Assembly: GCA_003222235.1 (NCBI GenBank) | Contig: QHVD01000249.1 | Location: 1-14,534, forward strand | Source of the DNA: Gemmatimonadota bacterium | GTDB lineage: Bacteria > Gemmatimonadota > Gemmatimonadetes > Gemmatimonadales > GWC2-71-9 | Reading direction: 5' to 3' | DNA length: 14,534 nt | In this document: positions 6,075 through 13,565 of the stretch, piece after piece | Position numbering within the stretch: the first letter of the stretch is position 1 | Layout of the letters: every line of letters begins with the position of its first letter | The notes under the pieces: model-generated | What the model saw: only the letters and a program-made list of their open reading frames with translations | The model's database searches: none | Told to the model about the DNA's origin: nothing | Made by a program: the position numbers and the translations under genes

Positions 6075-7799
6075 CTAGCGTTTCGCGCGCTTCAGTTCGT
6101 GACGGAACTCGTCCAGTGGGCGGGTGCTCACGATGTCGCGCGCCTCCAACCCCGCCCGTCGCGCCAGGTCCACGGCGTAGCGCATGAATGTCAGGTTGTT
6201 CGGCTGGTGGCTGTCGGTGGACAGTACGAAGCGGACACCGCGCTGCTTCGCTGCGGCGGCGAGGGTGTCGGGGAGGTCCATGCGCTCCGGGTGCCCGTTC
6301 AACTCCAGGAGGCAGCCCGACCGAGCAGCCGCCTGCGCGAGCGTGTCGAAATCCAGCGGATAGGGCTCTCGTTTCCCGAGGAGCCGGCCGGTCGGATGCC
6401 CTATCGCGTCCACCCAGGGATGCTCCGCTGCCCCCACCAGCCGCCGCGTCAATTCTGCCTCCGTCTGGTTCGTGCCGTAGTGGACCGTTGCCACGACGTA
6501 GTCGGCATCGGCCAGCACATCGTCCGGGAGGTCCAGCTGTCCGCTTTCCAGGATGTCGAGCTCCACGCTCTTCAGAATCGTGAAGCCGCGGTTCGCGGCG
6601 TTCCACTCCTCGATTGCCCGCCACTGCTCCCGCAGCCGCTTTGGGTCGAGGCCGCGAGTCATGGTCACGCGCTTCGAGTGGTCCGTGATGGCGATGTAGT
6701 CGTACCCGAGCGCGCGCGCGGCCCGTGCCATCTCGTCGACCGTGGCCTGCCCGTCCGTGGCGCTGGTGTGCATCTGGAGGTCGGCGCGGACGTCCTTCAG
6801 CTCGACGAGCTTCGGGAGCCGGTGCTCGCGGGCGAGGGCGATCTCGCCCCGCGCCTCGCGCAGCTCGGGAGGGATCCAGTCGAGGCCGAGCTTGGCGTAA
6901 ATCTCCGCCTCGGTCGCTCCCGCGACGCGGCGTGTTCCCTTGAAGAGCCCGTACTCGTTCAGCTTGAGCTCGCGGTCCTGCGCGATCTTGCGCAGCTCCA
7001 CGTTGTGGGCCTTCGACCCCGTGAAGTATTGCAGCGCGGCGCCGTACGCCGCGGGCTCGACGGCGCGCACGTCCACCTGAAGCCCGCCGCGCAGTTTCAC
7101 GGTCGAGCGCGTCTCGCCCTGGGACAGCACCTCGGCGACCTCGCCGTATTTCACAAATCGGTCCATGATCTTGGTGCTGTCGGTGCAGGTGACGAGGACG
7201 TCCAAGTCGCCGATACTCTCCTTGCGGCGCCGGTAACTGCCCGCCACCGCGATCTGCGTGATCCCCCCGCCCGCCTCGAGGTGGGCGACGATGGCGTTCG
7301 CTTGGGCTTCGGCCTCGTGCAAGAGCAGTCGGCGCTCGCTCACCTGTGCCGCGCCGAGCCCGGTCCGGATCTTCTCTTCAATCTTGGGCCCGAAGCCCTT
7401 GAGCTTCTGGATCCGCCCTTTGTTGAGCGCCGCGGCCAGGTCGGCAGCCGACGTCACCTTCAGCTTTTTGTGCAGCAGCTTCACGCGCTTGGGCCCCAGG
7501 CCGGGGATGCGGAGCAGGTCGAGCAGCCCGGCCGGGAGTTTCGCGGCGAGCTGCTTGCGGAGCGGAAGCTCGCCGGTCTTCACGATGTCCGTGATCTTCT
7601 CCGCCAGGTCCTCGCCGATGCCCGGGATCTCGGTGAGGTCCTTGCCCCCTGAGTGGACCAGCTCGGCGATGGGCTCGGGGTAGTCGCGGATCGTCCGCGC
7701 GGCGTTGCGGTAGGCCCGCACGCGGAACGGATTTGCGTCCTGGATCTCGAGGAGATCGGCGACCTCGTCGAACACGCGGGCGATGTCGGGGTTTTGCAT
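6075..7799 (-). CDS. polX: DNA polymerase/3'-5' exonuclease PolX (family X polymerase with PHP domain)
   Basis: Bacterial PolX fills short gaps in base-excision repair and has a metal-dependent 3'-5' exonuclease in its PHP domain. The 574 residues start MQNPDIARVFDEVADLLEIQ, with helix-hairpin-helix repeats at about 55-75 (IPGIGEDLAEKI) and 97-140 (IPGLGPKRVKLL, LKGFGPKIEEKI). The polymerase core carries GSYRRRKESIGDLDVLV with Asp198 and Asp200, and the third metal ligand Asp243 in GGLQVDVRAV. The PHP domain from about 338 has DLQMHTSATDG, AITDHS, SVELDI, ATVHYG, AIGHPTG, LELNGHPERMD and STDSHQ, so its metal-binding set looks complete. An in-frame start at 7859 would only add translated repeat sequence, so the ATG at 7799 is chosen. 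There is no clear ribosome-binding site, and a long hairpin-forming repeat lies directly upstream. Confidence 0.96.
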   Translation of the reverse strand: MQNPDIARVFDEVADLLEIQDANPFRVRAYRNAARTIRDYPEPIAELVHSGGKDLTEIPGIGEDLAEKITDIVKTGELPLRKQLAAKLPAGLLDLLRIPGLGPKRVKLLHKKLKVTSAADLAAALNKGRIQKLKGFGPKIEEKIRTGLGAAQVSERRLLLHEAEAQANAIVAHLEAGGGITQIAVAGSYRRRKESIGDLDVLVTCTDSTKIMDRFVKYGEVAEVLSQGETRSTVKLRGGLQVDVRAVEPAAYGAALQYFTGSKAHNVELRKIAQDRELKLNEYGLFKGTRRVAGATEAEIYAKLGLDWIPPELREARGEIALAREHRLPKLVELKDVRADLQMHTSATDGQATVDEMARAARALGYDYIAITDHSKRVTMTRGLDPKRLREQWRAIEEWNAANRGFTILKSVELDILESGQLDLPDDVLADADYVVATVHYGTNQTEAELTRRLVGAAEHPWVDAIGHPTGRLLGKREPYPLDFDTLAQAAARSGCLLELNGHPERMDLPDTLAAAAKQRGVRFVLSTDSHQPNNLTFMRYAVDLARRAGLEARDIVSTRPLDEFRHELKRAKR

Positions 7800-7810
7800 G
7801 GCGCGGGCGG

Positions 7811-7877
7811 TAGAGGACGGTAAAAGACGGTAGAAGACGGTAGAGGTCAATCCCACCACCTCTACCGTCCTCTACCG
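7811..7877. repeat. Period-10 tandem repeat followed by an inverted copy between polX and the TonB receptor
   Basis: Bases 7811-7846 are about 3.6 units of a 10-bp repeat (TAGARGACGG, with one TAAAAGACGG variant). After a 12-base spacer (7847-7858), bases 7859-7877 are the reverse complement of 7828-7846 with one mismatch in 19. The whole can form a long hairpin. It lies 11 bases upstream of the polX ATG, in its leader, and just upstream of the likely receptor promoter. Confidence 0.9.
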
Positions 7878-7882
7878 CCTTC

Positions 7883-7911
7883 TTGCGCCTCTTTTGTTCC
7901 CGTGCTAATTC
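7883..7911 (+). promoter_or_regulatory. Candidate sigma-70-type promoter for the TonB-dependent receptor
   Basis: TTGCGC at 7883-7888 and TAATTC at 7906-7911 are separated by 17 bases, and TGC directly precedes the -10 box (extended -10 form). A transcript would start near 7918, about 27 bases before the receptor ATG, with GGAGA at 7932-7936 as ribosome-binding site. This is read by eye only. Confidence 0.45.
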
Positions 7912-7944
7912 AGCCCCTTCCCTCGCCTGCCGGAGAACGACGCC

Positions 7945-10900
7945 ATGACGTGCGGCACTCCCTTGCTCAAGCAGCTGCCGGCTGCTTTCCTCGGTGCGGC
8001 CCTCGTCCTCGCCTTCCAGCCTTCCCTCGCCGCGCAAGCGCAAGCGACGACCGGGGTCATCCGTGGGGTCGTGTCCGATCCCTCGGGCAATGTCGTAGCG
8101 GGGGCGCGGGTGATCGTCACGGACGTCGAAACGCGGTTCCAGCGGACCGTCGTCACCAACGAGAAGGGCGTCTTTGTCGCGCCCCTGCTCCCGCTCGGCA
8201 CGTACGAGGTGACGGCGAGAGGCGTGGGGCTCGGCGAGAAAAGGCAGACCGGTATCGTCCTGCGCGTGGGTGAGACGGTCGACCTCGCCTTGAAGCTCGA
8301 GCCGGTCGAGCTGGGCGCGGTCACGGTGACGGCGACGCCGGTGGTCGATGTGACTAGGGTGGAAACGTCCACGCGGCTCCCGAACCGGGCGGTCACGGGA
8401 CTGCCGAACAACGGGCGCAACTACCTCAATCTGACGCTGCTCACACCCAACGTCGCGATCGTGCAGGGGCCGGATGGCGACGAGCTCACCGTCGCCGGCC
8501 AGCGCGGCATCCACAACAATGTCTCGGTGGACGGAGCCGACTTCAACAACCCCTTCTTCGGAGAGCAGCGCGGCGGCCAGCGCCCACCGTTCACGTTCAA
8601 CCTCGACGCCGTGCAGGAGATCGTCGTCACCGCCGGGGGCGCGACGCCCGAGTTCGGCCGGTCGGGCTCCGGTTTCGTCAACGTCATCACGAAGTCCGGC
8701 ACCAATCAGCTGCGGGGTTCGGTCCACTACTTCGGCAAGTTCGACGCGATTTCCGGCACGCCGGAGCATCGTTTCCCCGGCGGCACGGTGCAGAGCTTCG
8801 AGCCCGACTTCAGCCAGCATCAGTTCGGCTTCACGCTCGGTGGTCCGCTCAAGCGCGACAAGGCGTTCTTCTTCATCGCCTACGACCAGCAGATCTACGA
8901 CGAGGTGAAGCAAAAGAACCGGCCGTCGAGCCCGGCGCTCGACTCGCTCACGGCGTGGATGGATACTGCGTTCGGCGGCACGCTCCGGGGGGACTTCGGG
9001 CCGATCTCGCGCACCAACAACGCGCGCGCGGGTCTCGTCAAGATCGACTGGCGCCTCTCCGACCGCCACAACCTATCGCTCAAGTACAACCACACCTGGT
9101 CCCAGCAGGAGAACGGGACGTTCGACGTGGACACGTGGGCCAAGAGCGCCAACGGCCTGGAAAAGGACTACTCCAACGCGGTGAACGGGAGCCTCGTGTC
9201 CTACCTCTCGTCGCGCGCGGCGAACGAGTTCCGGTTCCAGTACTCGCGTGAGGAGCGACCCCGCCCGTATCCGGGCCCCACCAGCCCCGCCCTCGGGCCG
9301 AATCCCACGGGCCCCGGCCCGCGGCCGTTCCCGGACACGGGGATGGACTTTGCCAACGGCTTCCGCTTCGGGCTGCCGTTCTTTCTGCCGATCACGTACT
9401 ACGACACGCGCGTGCAGCTCCTCGACAACGTCTCCTACGCCCGCGGCGATCATTTCTTCAAGGCCGGCGCCGAATGGAACCGGGTGGAGTCGGTGCAGAC
9501 ATTCATCGGGTTCGCAGACGGCCGCTTCATCTTCGACGGCGTGAACGGCTTCCTGAATTACGTCGCCAGCGGACCGGGCTTCGTGGAGTGCAGCCACGGC
9601 GCGACGGTCTACACGCGTTCCACCGGGGTGTGCGATTCAATCGGGGTCAGGGATATGATCGTCGTCAGGGACCCCATCGTCGGGCCCGTGCTCCTCTACC
9701 TGCAACAGGCCGGGGTGGGGGGCCGCACGGTGATTGACGCAGGCACCCAGTCGATCCCGCAGCACGAGCTGGCGCTGTACCTCCAGGACACCTGGAAGCC
9801 GTCGCCGAAATGGACGATCGACTACGGGCTGCGCTGGGAGGCGCAGATCGAGCCGGATCCGATCACACCACCTCAGTCGGTGTTCTTCCAGCCGTTCATC
9901 GGGAAGACCGTGAGCAACGGCACGGGGCCGTACGCGTTCCCCTCCGACGGCACGATTCCGTCCGACTGGAAGATGTTTCAACCTCGGTTCGGGTTCGCAT
10001 TCGATCCGGGCGCCGACGGCCGGCAGGTGCTCCGCGGCAACGCTGGGCTCTACTACGCGCGCATCCCGGGCCTGAACCTCGCGAGCTCGCGCAGCACCAA
10101 CGGCTCCATCGGGCAGACCCTGTTCGGCTCGAGCGCCACGATCCCGATCGGCCTGGCGCCTCCGCCGTACAGCAGCCTGCTCACGCCTCCGAGCGGGACC
10201 CCGATTTTCCCCGACGTGTTCGTCTTCGACAAGGACTTCGAGAACCCGCGTACGCTCACGGCGACTCTGGGCTACGAGCGGCGGATCACGAGCGACCTGG
10301 CCGCGTCGATCACGTACACGCACTCGCGCACGGATCACCTGACGCGCTTCATCAACCGCAACGACGCGCTCTTCGGGAAGCCGTGGGGAACGGGGCTGCC
10401 GGGGCTGCCGGGGAACACCAACGGGATCAACACGCTGACCACGGTCGAGTCGAGCGCCAAGTCCCGCTACAACGCCGTGACGATCGGCCTGAAGCAGACG
10501 CTCGATCCGCGAGTCCAGTTCCAGGTCAACTACACGCTGTCGTTCGACAAGTCCGACGACGACAACGAGCGCGACCCCTTCACGTTCCGCTACGCCCGCG
10601 CCGACAACCTCGCGCCCGAGTATAACTGGAGCGACCGGGATCAGCGCCACCGCGTCAACGGCTGGCTCCTGGCGAGGCTCCCGGGTGATGTCTATCTCAA
10701 CAACCGCGTCAGCTACTACTCGGCTCAACCTACCTCGATGAGCTGCGGCCCGAGCTCGTTCAGCCCGTTCGCGCCGCCGCGGGGCGAGCGGGCGACCTCG
10801 CCGGCGGACCGGAACTGCGCGGACGGCAGCGTGCTAACGCGGAACACGCTCCGCAAGGACAACGCGTTCTTCTCGTGGGACGTCCGGGTCTCGCGGCCCT

Positions 10901-11076
10901 TGGATCTCGGGCCGCAGGGGCAGTTCGAGGCCATCGTCGAGATCTTCAACCTGACGAACACCGACAACTTCAAGGACCCCGCGTACGGCGGCTTGCTCTT
11001 CAACTTCGACGGCACTATCCGGTCGGGCCTGGGCGACCCGCGGCAGTTGCAGGCGGGGGTGCGGTGGAGCTTCTGA
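7945..11076 (+). CDS. TonB-dependent receptor with carboxypeptidase-regulatory-like domain (Oar-like)
   Basis: This is an outer-membrane beta-barrel energised by TonB-ExbBD; the cargo is unknown. Oar proteins of this architecture take part in protein export in Myxococcus and Bacteroidetes, while others import glycans or peptides. The 1043 residues begin with a signal peptide (to about residue 34, cleavage near SLAAQA), then a carboxypeptidase-regulatory-like beta-sandwich at about 37-100 (GVIRGVVSDPSGNVVAGARVIV). The plug domain runs from about 125 to 250 (LPNNGRNYLNLTLLTPNV, VDGADFNNPFFGEQ, LDAVQEIVVTAGGATPEFGRSGSGFVNVITKSGTN). The barrel fills the rest and ends QAGVRWSF, with the terminal Phe expected for Bam-dependent barrel insertion. 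No SusD-type lipoprotein gene is adjacent. The ATG at 7945 follows GGAGA at a spacing of 8. The last 62 bases overlap the convergent methyltransferase gene. Confidence 0.95.
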   Translation: MTCGTPLLKQLPAAFLGAALVLAFQPSLAAQAQATTGVIRGVVSDPSGNVVAGARVIVTDVETRFQRTVVTNEKGVFVAPLLPLGTYEVTARGVGLGEKRQTGIVLRVGETVDLALKLEPVELGAVTVTATPVVDVTRVETSTRLPNRAVTGLPNNGRNYLNLTLLTPNVAIVQGPDGDELTVAGQRGIHNNVSVDGADFNNPFFGEQRGGQRPPFTFNLDAVQEIVVTAGGATPEFGRSGSGFVNVITKSGTNQLRGSVHYFGKFDAISGTPEHRFPGGTVQSFEPDFSQHQFGFTLGGPLKRDKAFFFIAYDQQIYDEVKQKNRPSSPALDSLTAWMDTAFGGTLRGDFGPISRTNNARAGLVKIDWRLSDRHNLSLKYNHTWSQQENGTFDVDTWAKSANGLEKDYSNAVNGSLVSYLSSRAANEFRFQYSREERPRPYPGPTSPALGPNPTGPGPRPFPDTGMDFANGFRFGLPFFLPITYYDTRVQLLDNVSYARGDHFFKAGAEWNRVESVQTFIGFADGRFIFDGVNGFLNYVASGPGFVECSHGATVYTRSTGVCDSIGVRDMIVVRDPIVGPVLLYLQQAGVGGRTVIDAGTQSIPQHELALYLQDTWKPSPKWTIDYGLRWEAQIEPDPITPPQSVFFQPFIGKTVSNGTGPYAFPSDGTIPSDWKMFQPRFGFAFDPGADGRQVLRGNAGLYYARIPGLNLASSRSTNGSIGQTLFGSSATIPIGLAPPPYSSLLTPPSGTPIFPDVFVFDKDFENPRTLTATLGYERRITSDLAASITYTHSRTDHLTRFINRNDALFGKPWGTGLPGLPGNTNGINTLTTVESSAKSRYNAVTIGLKQTLDPRVQFQVNYTLSFDKSDDDNERDPFTFRYARADNLAPEYNWSDRDQRHRVNGWLLARLPGDVYLNNRVSYYSAQPTSMSCGPSSFSPFAPPRGERATSPADRNCADGSVLTRNTLRKDNAFFSWDVRVSRPLDLGPQGQFEAIVEIFNLTNTDNFKDPAYGGLLFNFDGTIRSGLGDPRQLQAGVRWSF

Positions 11077-11920
11077 GCAACACGATCCCCGCCATTCGCC
11101 GCATCTCCTCCTGTTTCGCCTTCGGGTACAGCCGGGCGATGAGCCTCCACAGCCACGCGAGCCGCATCGTCCGCTTGAGGCGCAACGACTCGTCCCACGT
11201 CGAGCGGAACTCTGCTTCGTGCCACCCCTGCGACTCGAAAAACCGCGTGCCCTCGGGCGGGGCGAATTGGAACGGCGCCTTGCCGCGGGCGAGGGCCGGC
11301 CCCCACGTCTTCGCCATCATTTTGAGCAGCCGGGGCGACGCGAGGTCGATGAGCCACCACTGGAATGCGGCCTGGGTGGCGAGGTCCCATGCGAGGGTGG
11401 CGACGTCCTCGGGCGAGAGATAGATGAGGAGCCCCTCGCTTACGACCAGCACCCGGCTCGCGGCCACGCCGATCTGCGCGAACAGGACCCGCCGCCGCCC
11501 GACGTCGCTCAAGTCCACGCCCGCGTATTCCAGCACGCACGCCGGGCGCTCGCCCGCGAGCTGCTCCTTCTTGTACGCCACGACGTCGGGGAAGTCCACG
11601 TCGATCCAGCGAAGCGATGGCGGGAGCGGCAGCCGGTAGGCCCTAGTGTCGAGCCCCGCCGCAAGATTGAGCACCGTGTCCACACCGTCCCCCTCGACCG
11701 CTCGGAGGATCAGCTCGTCCATCACGGCCGTGCGGACGATCATCGGCCACGCCCAGGCGCGGCCCTTCGGCATCTCGGCGACGATCTGCTCCCCTCGCGG
11801 TCCCGCGAGCCGACGGGCGTACGGGTCGCGGAACAGCGCGTCGGGACGCTCCGATTCCATCGCCCGGTAGATCGCCACCCAGCGGGCTGTGTCCGAAACG
11901 TGGGTGATCGCGCCGGTCAC
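11015..11920 (-). CDS. Class I SAM-dependent methyltransferase, leucine carboxyl methyltransferase (LCM)-like family
   Basis: This enzyme probably methylates a small molecule or carboxylate using S-adenosylmethionine; the substrate cannot be told. The 301-residue product opens with VSDTARWVAIYRAMESERPDALFRDPYARRLAG, a hallmark of the LCM-like family abundant in actinobacteria and other soil bacteria. It contains the SAM-binding motif VLNLAAGLDTRAYRL at 83-97 and the acidic strand WIDVDFPDVV at 105-114. VVSEGLLIYLSPEDV follows later. The GTG at 11920 is chosen because GGAGGG (bases 11930-11925 on this strand) precedes it by 4 bases. The C-terminal tail, after GIVLLRSS, is Ala/Pro/Gly-rich and is encoded antisense to the last codons of the TonB receptor, so it may have arisen by loss of an earlier stop codon. 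It is divergent from the glycosyltransferase gene, with 51 bases between the starts. Confidence 0.88.
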   Translation of the reverse strand: MTGAITHVSDTARWVAIYRAMESERPDALFRDPYARRLAGPRGEQIVAEMPKGRAWAWPMIVRTAVMDELILRAVEGDGVDTVLNLAAGLDTRAYRLPLPPSLRWIDVDFPDVVAYKKEQLAGERPACVLEYAGVDLSDVGRRRVLFAQIGVAASRVLVVSEGLLIYLSPEDVATLAWDLATQAAFQWWLIDLASPRLLKMMAKTWGPALARGKAPFQFAPPEGTRFFESQGWHEAEFRSTWDESLRLKRTMRLAWLWRLIARLYPKAKQEEMRRMAGIVLLRSSTAPPPATAAGRPGPTG

Positions 11921-11971
11921 GTGACCCTCCAGGAGATGACGGGGCCGTAACGCGTCATATCTTTACTCCTC

Positions 11972-12736
11972 GTGTCGGCGCCCGAAATCTACCTGTCGCT
12001 CGTCGTCCCCGTGCGCAACGGGGCCGATCGCCTCGCAGTGCATCTCGAAGCGCTCCGGGCCTTCGTCTGCGCTCAAGCCCGCCCGGCCGAGCTGATCCTC
12101 GTCGACGATTGCAGCGAGTCCGCGGCTGCTCAGCTGCTGGCGGAGTTCGGTCGCGACGCAGCAGAGACGGGTGAGCGGGTCACTCTCCTGCGAAACCAGG
12201 AGAACAGAGGGAAAGGCTTTTCGGTCGCGCGCGGGATCCGGGCCGCGCGCGGCCGGTACCGCGTCTTCACCGACGCCGATCTGGCCTATCCGCTGGAGGA
12301 AATCCCCAAGATCGTGCGCGATCTCGAAACCGGGAGCGACGTCGCGATCGCCTGCCGCGTCCTCCCCGAGTCGCGCTACGTGATGAGCCCCTCCTTCTTC
12401 TACTATCTCTACACGCGGCACGTGATGAGCCGGGTCTTCAACCGGGTGGTGCGGCTGGCCCTGTTGCCGGGGATCCTCGACACGCAGGCCGGGCTCAAAG
12501 GCTTCACCGCGCGCGCCGGCGAGGTGATCTTCTCGCGCCTCACGGTTCCGGGCTTCGGCTTCGACGTCGAGTGCCTGTACATCGCCCGGAAGCACCGCCT
12601 CACGGTCAGGCAGACGGCGGTGCACTTTCGCTACGACGACGAGCCGAGCACGGTGCGCTTCGCCGCCGACGCGGCGCAGATGCTGCGGGACCTGGTGAAG
12701 ATCCGTTGGAACGACTGGCGAGGGCGCTACGCCTGA
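11972..12736 (+). CDS. GT2 glycosyltransferase, Alg5/polyprenyl-phosphate-sugar synthase type
   Basis: Members of this group transfer a sugar from a nucleotide donor to a polyprenyl phosphate on the cytoplasmic face. The 254 residues form a GT-A fold: LSLVVPVRNGADRL at 8-21, ELILVDDCSES at 40-50 (nucleotide-binding Asp45 and Asp46), NRGKGFSVARGIRAARGRYRVFTDADL at 78-104 with the DAD metal-binding motif at 101-103, and GFGFDVECLYIARK near residues 195-208. The NRGKG and FTDADLAYP segments are typical of Alg5/DPM1-like enzymes. No transmembrane helices are visible, unlike GtrB-type enzymes. The GTG at 11972 gives the family N-terminus, but there is no strong ribosome-binding site. TATCTT about 10 bases upstream raises the possibility of a very short or leaderless transcript. 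It lies 16 bases before the deacetylase and is probably in the same operon. Confidence 0.9.
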   Translation: MSAPEIYLSLVVPVRNGADRLAVHLEALRAFVCAQARPAELILVDDCSESAAAQLLAEFGRDAAETGERVTLLRNQENRGKGFSVARGIRAARGRYRVFTDADLAYPLEEIPKIVRDLETGSDVAIACRVLPESRYVMSPSFFYYLYTRHVMSRVFNRVVRLALLPGILDTQAGLKGFTARAGEVIFSRLTVPGFGFDVECLYIARKHRLTVRQTAVHFRYDDEPSTVRFAADAAQMLRDLVKIRWNDWRGRYA

Positions 12737-12752
12737 CGAGCGCCGCCTGGTC

Positions 12753-13565
12753 GTGAACGCCGACGACTTCGGCTTGTCGGCGGGCGTGAACCGCGGCATC
12801 CTGGAAGCCCATTCGGCGGGTGTCGTGTCGTCGGTGTCCGTGCTCGTGAACCTGCCCGCCTGGGAAGACGCCGCGCCCCGCCTGGGCGCCGCGGGTCCGG
12901 GGCTGGGCGTCGGCCTGCACTTGAATCTCACGGCGGGCAAGCCCCTCTCGCGTGGCGGAACGCTGTGCGATGCCCGGACCGGCGGGTTCCACCCGCTCAC
13001 CGCACTGGTCGTCCGCGCCCTCGCTGGGCGGATCGATCCCGCCGACGTCGCCGCCGAGTGTGCGGCACAGGTCGCGCGGCTACGGGGGGCGGGCGTCGCG
13101 ATCACGCATCTCGACAGTCACCGGCACGTGCATGTCCTCCCCGGTGTATGGCGGGCCGCGGTGGAGACGGCGCGGCGGCAGGGCGTCCCGGTCGTGCGCG
13201 TCCCGCTCGAGTCCCTCGGCGCGAACCCCGGAAACTGGCCCGCGCTCGTGAAGAAAGTCGCACTGGCGGCGGCCTGGCGGGTCGCGTCGCCCGGCGCGCC
13301 CGCTCCACGGTCTGCCGACCGGTTCTTCGGCATCTCGCTCCAGGGCGGGGCGGAATTCCTGCCGCGACTGCTGGCGCTGCTCGACCGGCTCGAGCCGGGC
13401 ACGACGGAGCTGGTGGTGCACCCGGGGTATCCAGACGGCGATCTCGCGGATTGGGACCGGTACGTCGCGCCGCGCGCTGCCGAGCTGGCTGCGCTCACGG
13501 CGCCGGTTGTGCGGGAGCGGATCCGGCGCGGGGACTTCCGGCTGATTCACTTCGGAGCGCTGTGA
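12753..13565 (+). CDS. YdjC/ChbG/HpnK/NaxD-family carbohydrate deacetylase
   Basis: This family removes acetyl groups from N-acetylated sugars, such as chitooligosaccharides (ChbG), the hopanoid sugar (HpnK) or undecaprenyl-phosphate-N-acetylgalactosamine (NaxD). The 270 residues carry the metal site and active-site motifs: NADDFG with Asp4 and Asp5, GLHLNLT with His56, THLDSHRHVHVLP with His123, His125 and His127, and VVHPGYPD with His223. The only canonical start in frame is the GTG at 12753, 16 bases after the glycosyltransferase stop. It gives an unusually short N-terminus (Met then NADDFG), because homologues usually have a few residues such as RRLIV first; the frame upstream does read ERRLV. 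No clear ribosome-binding site is visible. The last 71 bases overlap the convergent GT87-type gene. Adjacency to a polyprenyl-phosphate-type glycosyltransferase favours a lipid-linked sugar as substrate (inference). Confidence 0.92.
   Translation: MNADDFGLSAGVNRGILEAHSAGVVSSVSVLVNLPAWEDAAPRLGAAGPGLGVGLHLNLTAGKPLSRGGTLCDARTGGFHPLTALVVRALAGRIDPADVAAECAAQVARLRGAGVAITHLDSHRHVHVLPGVWRAAVETARRQGVPVVRVPLESLGANPGNWPALVKKVALAAAWRVASPGAPAPRSADRFFGISLQGGAEFLPRLLALLDRLEPGTTELVVHPGYPDGDLADWDRYVAPRAAELAALTAPVVRERIRRGDFRLIHFGAL

Noticed and set aside
6099..7652. A 517-codon open frame on the + strand, antisense to polX
   Set aside because: The polX protein on the other strand is complete with all catalytic motifs. 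The + frame gives a low-complexity Arg/Leu/Val/Glu composition with no known family, as expected for the shadow of a GC-rich gene.
7859..7900. Hairpin followed by a T-rich stretch resembling an intrinsic terminator on the + strand
   Set aside because: No + strand gene ends upstream of it, and the T-rich stretch is not directly after the stem. The hairpin is better explained by the inverted repeat array.
7378..9069. A 563-codon open frame on the - strand crossing from the TonB receptor into polX
   Set aside because: It runs antisense through the receptor signal peptide and plug, through the repeat, and out of frame into polX. The Arg-rich translation has no recognisable domain.
10390..10420. 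Repeated GGGGCTGCC units in the TonB receptor gene
   Set aside because: They encode a short Gly-Leu-Pro-Gly-Leu-Pro-Gly loop between barrel strands, which is ordinary low complexity for this family.
9637..10728. A 363-codon - strand frame inside the TonB receptor
   Set aside because: Its Val/Arg/Glu-rich, motif-free translation lies opposite well-conserved barrel sequence, so it is a GC-driven shadow frame.
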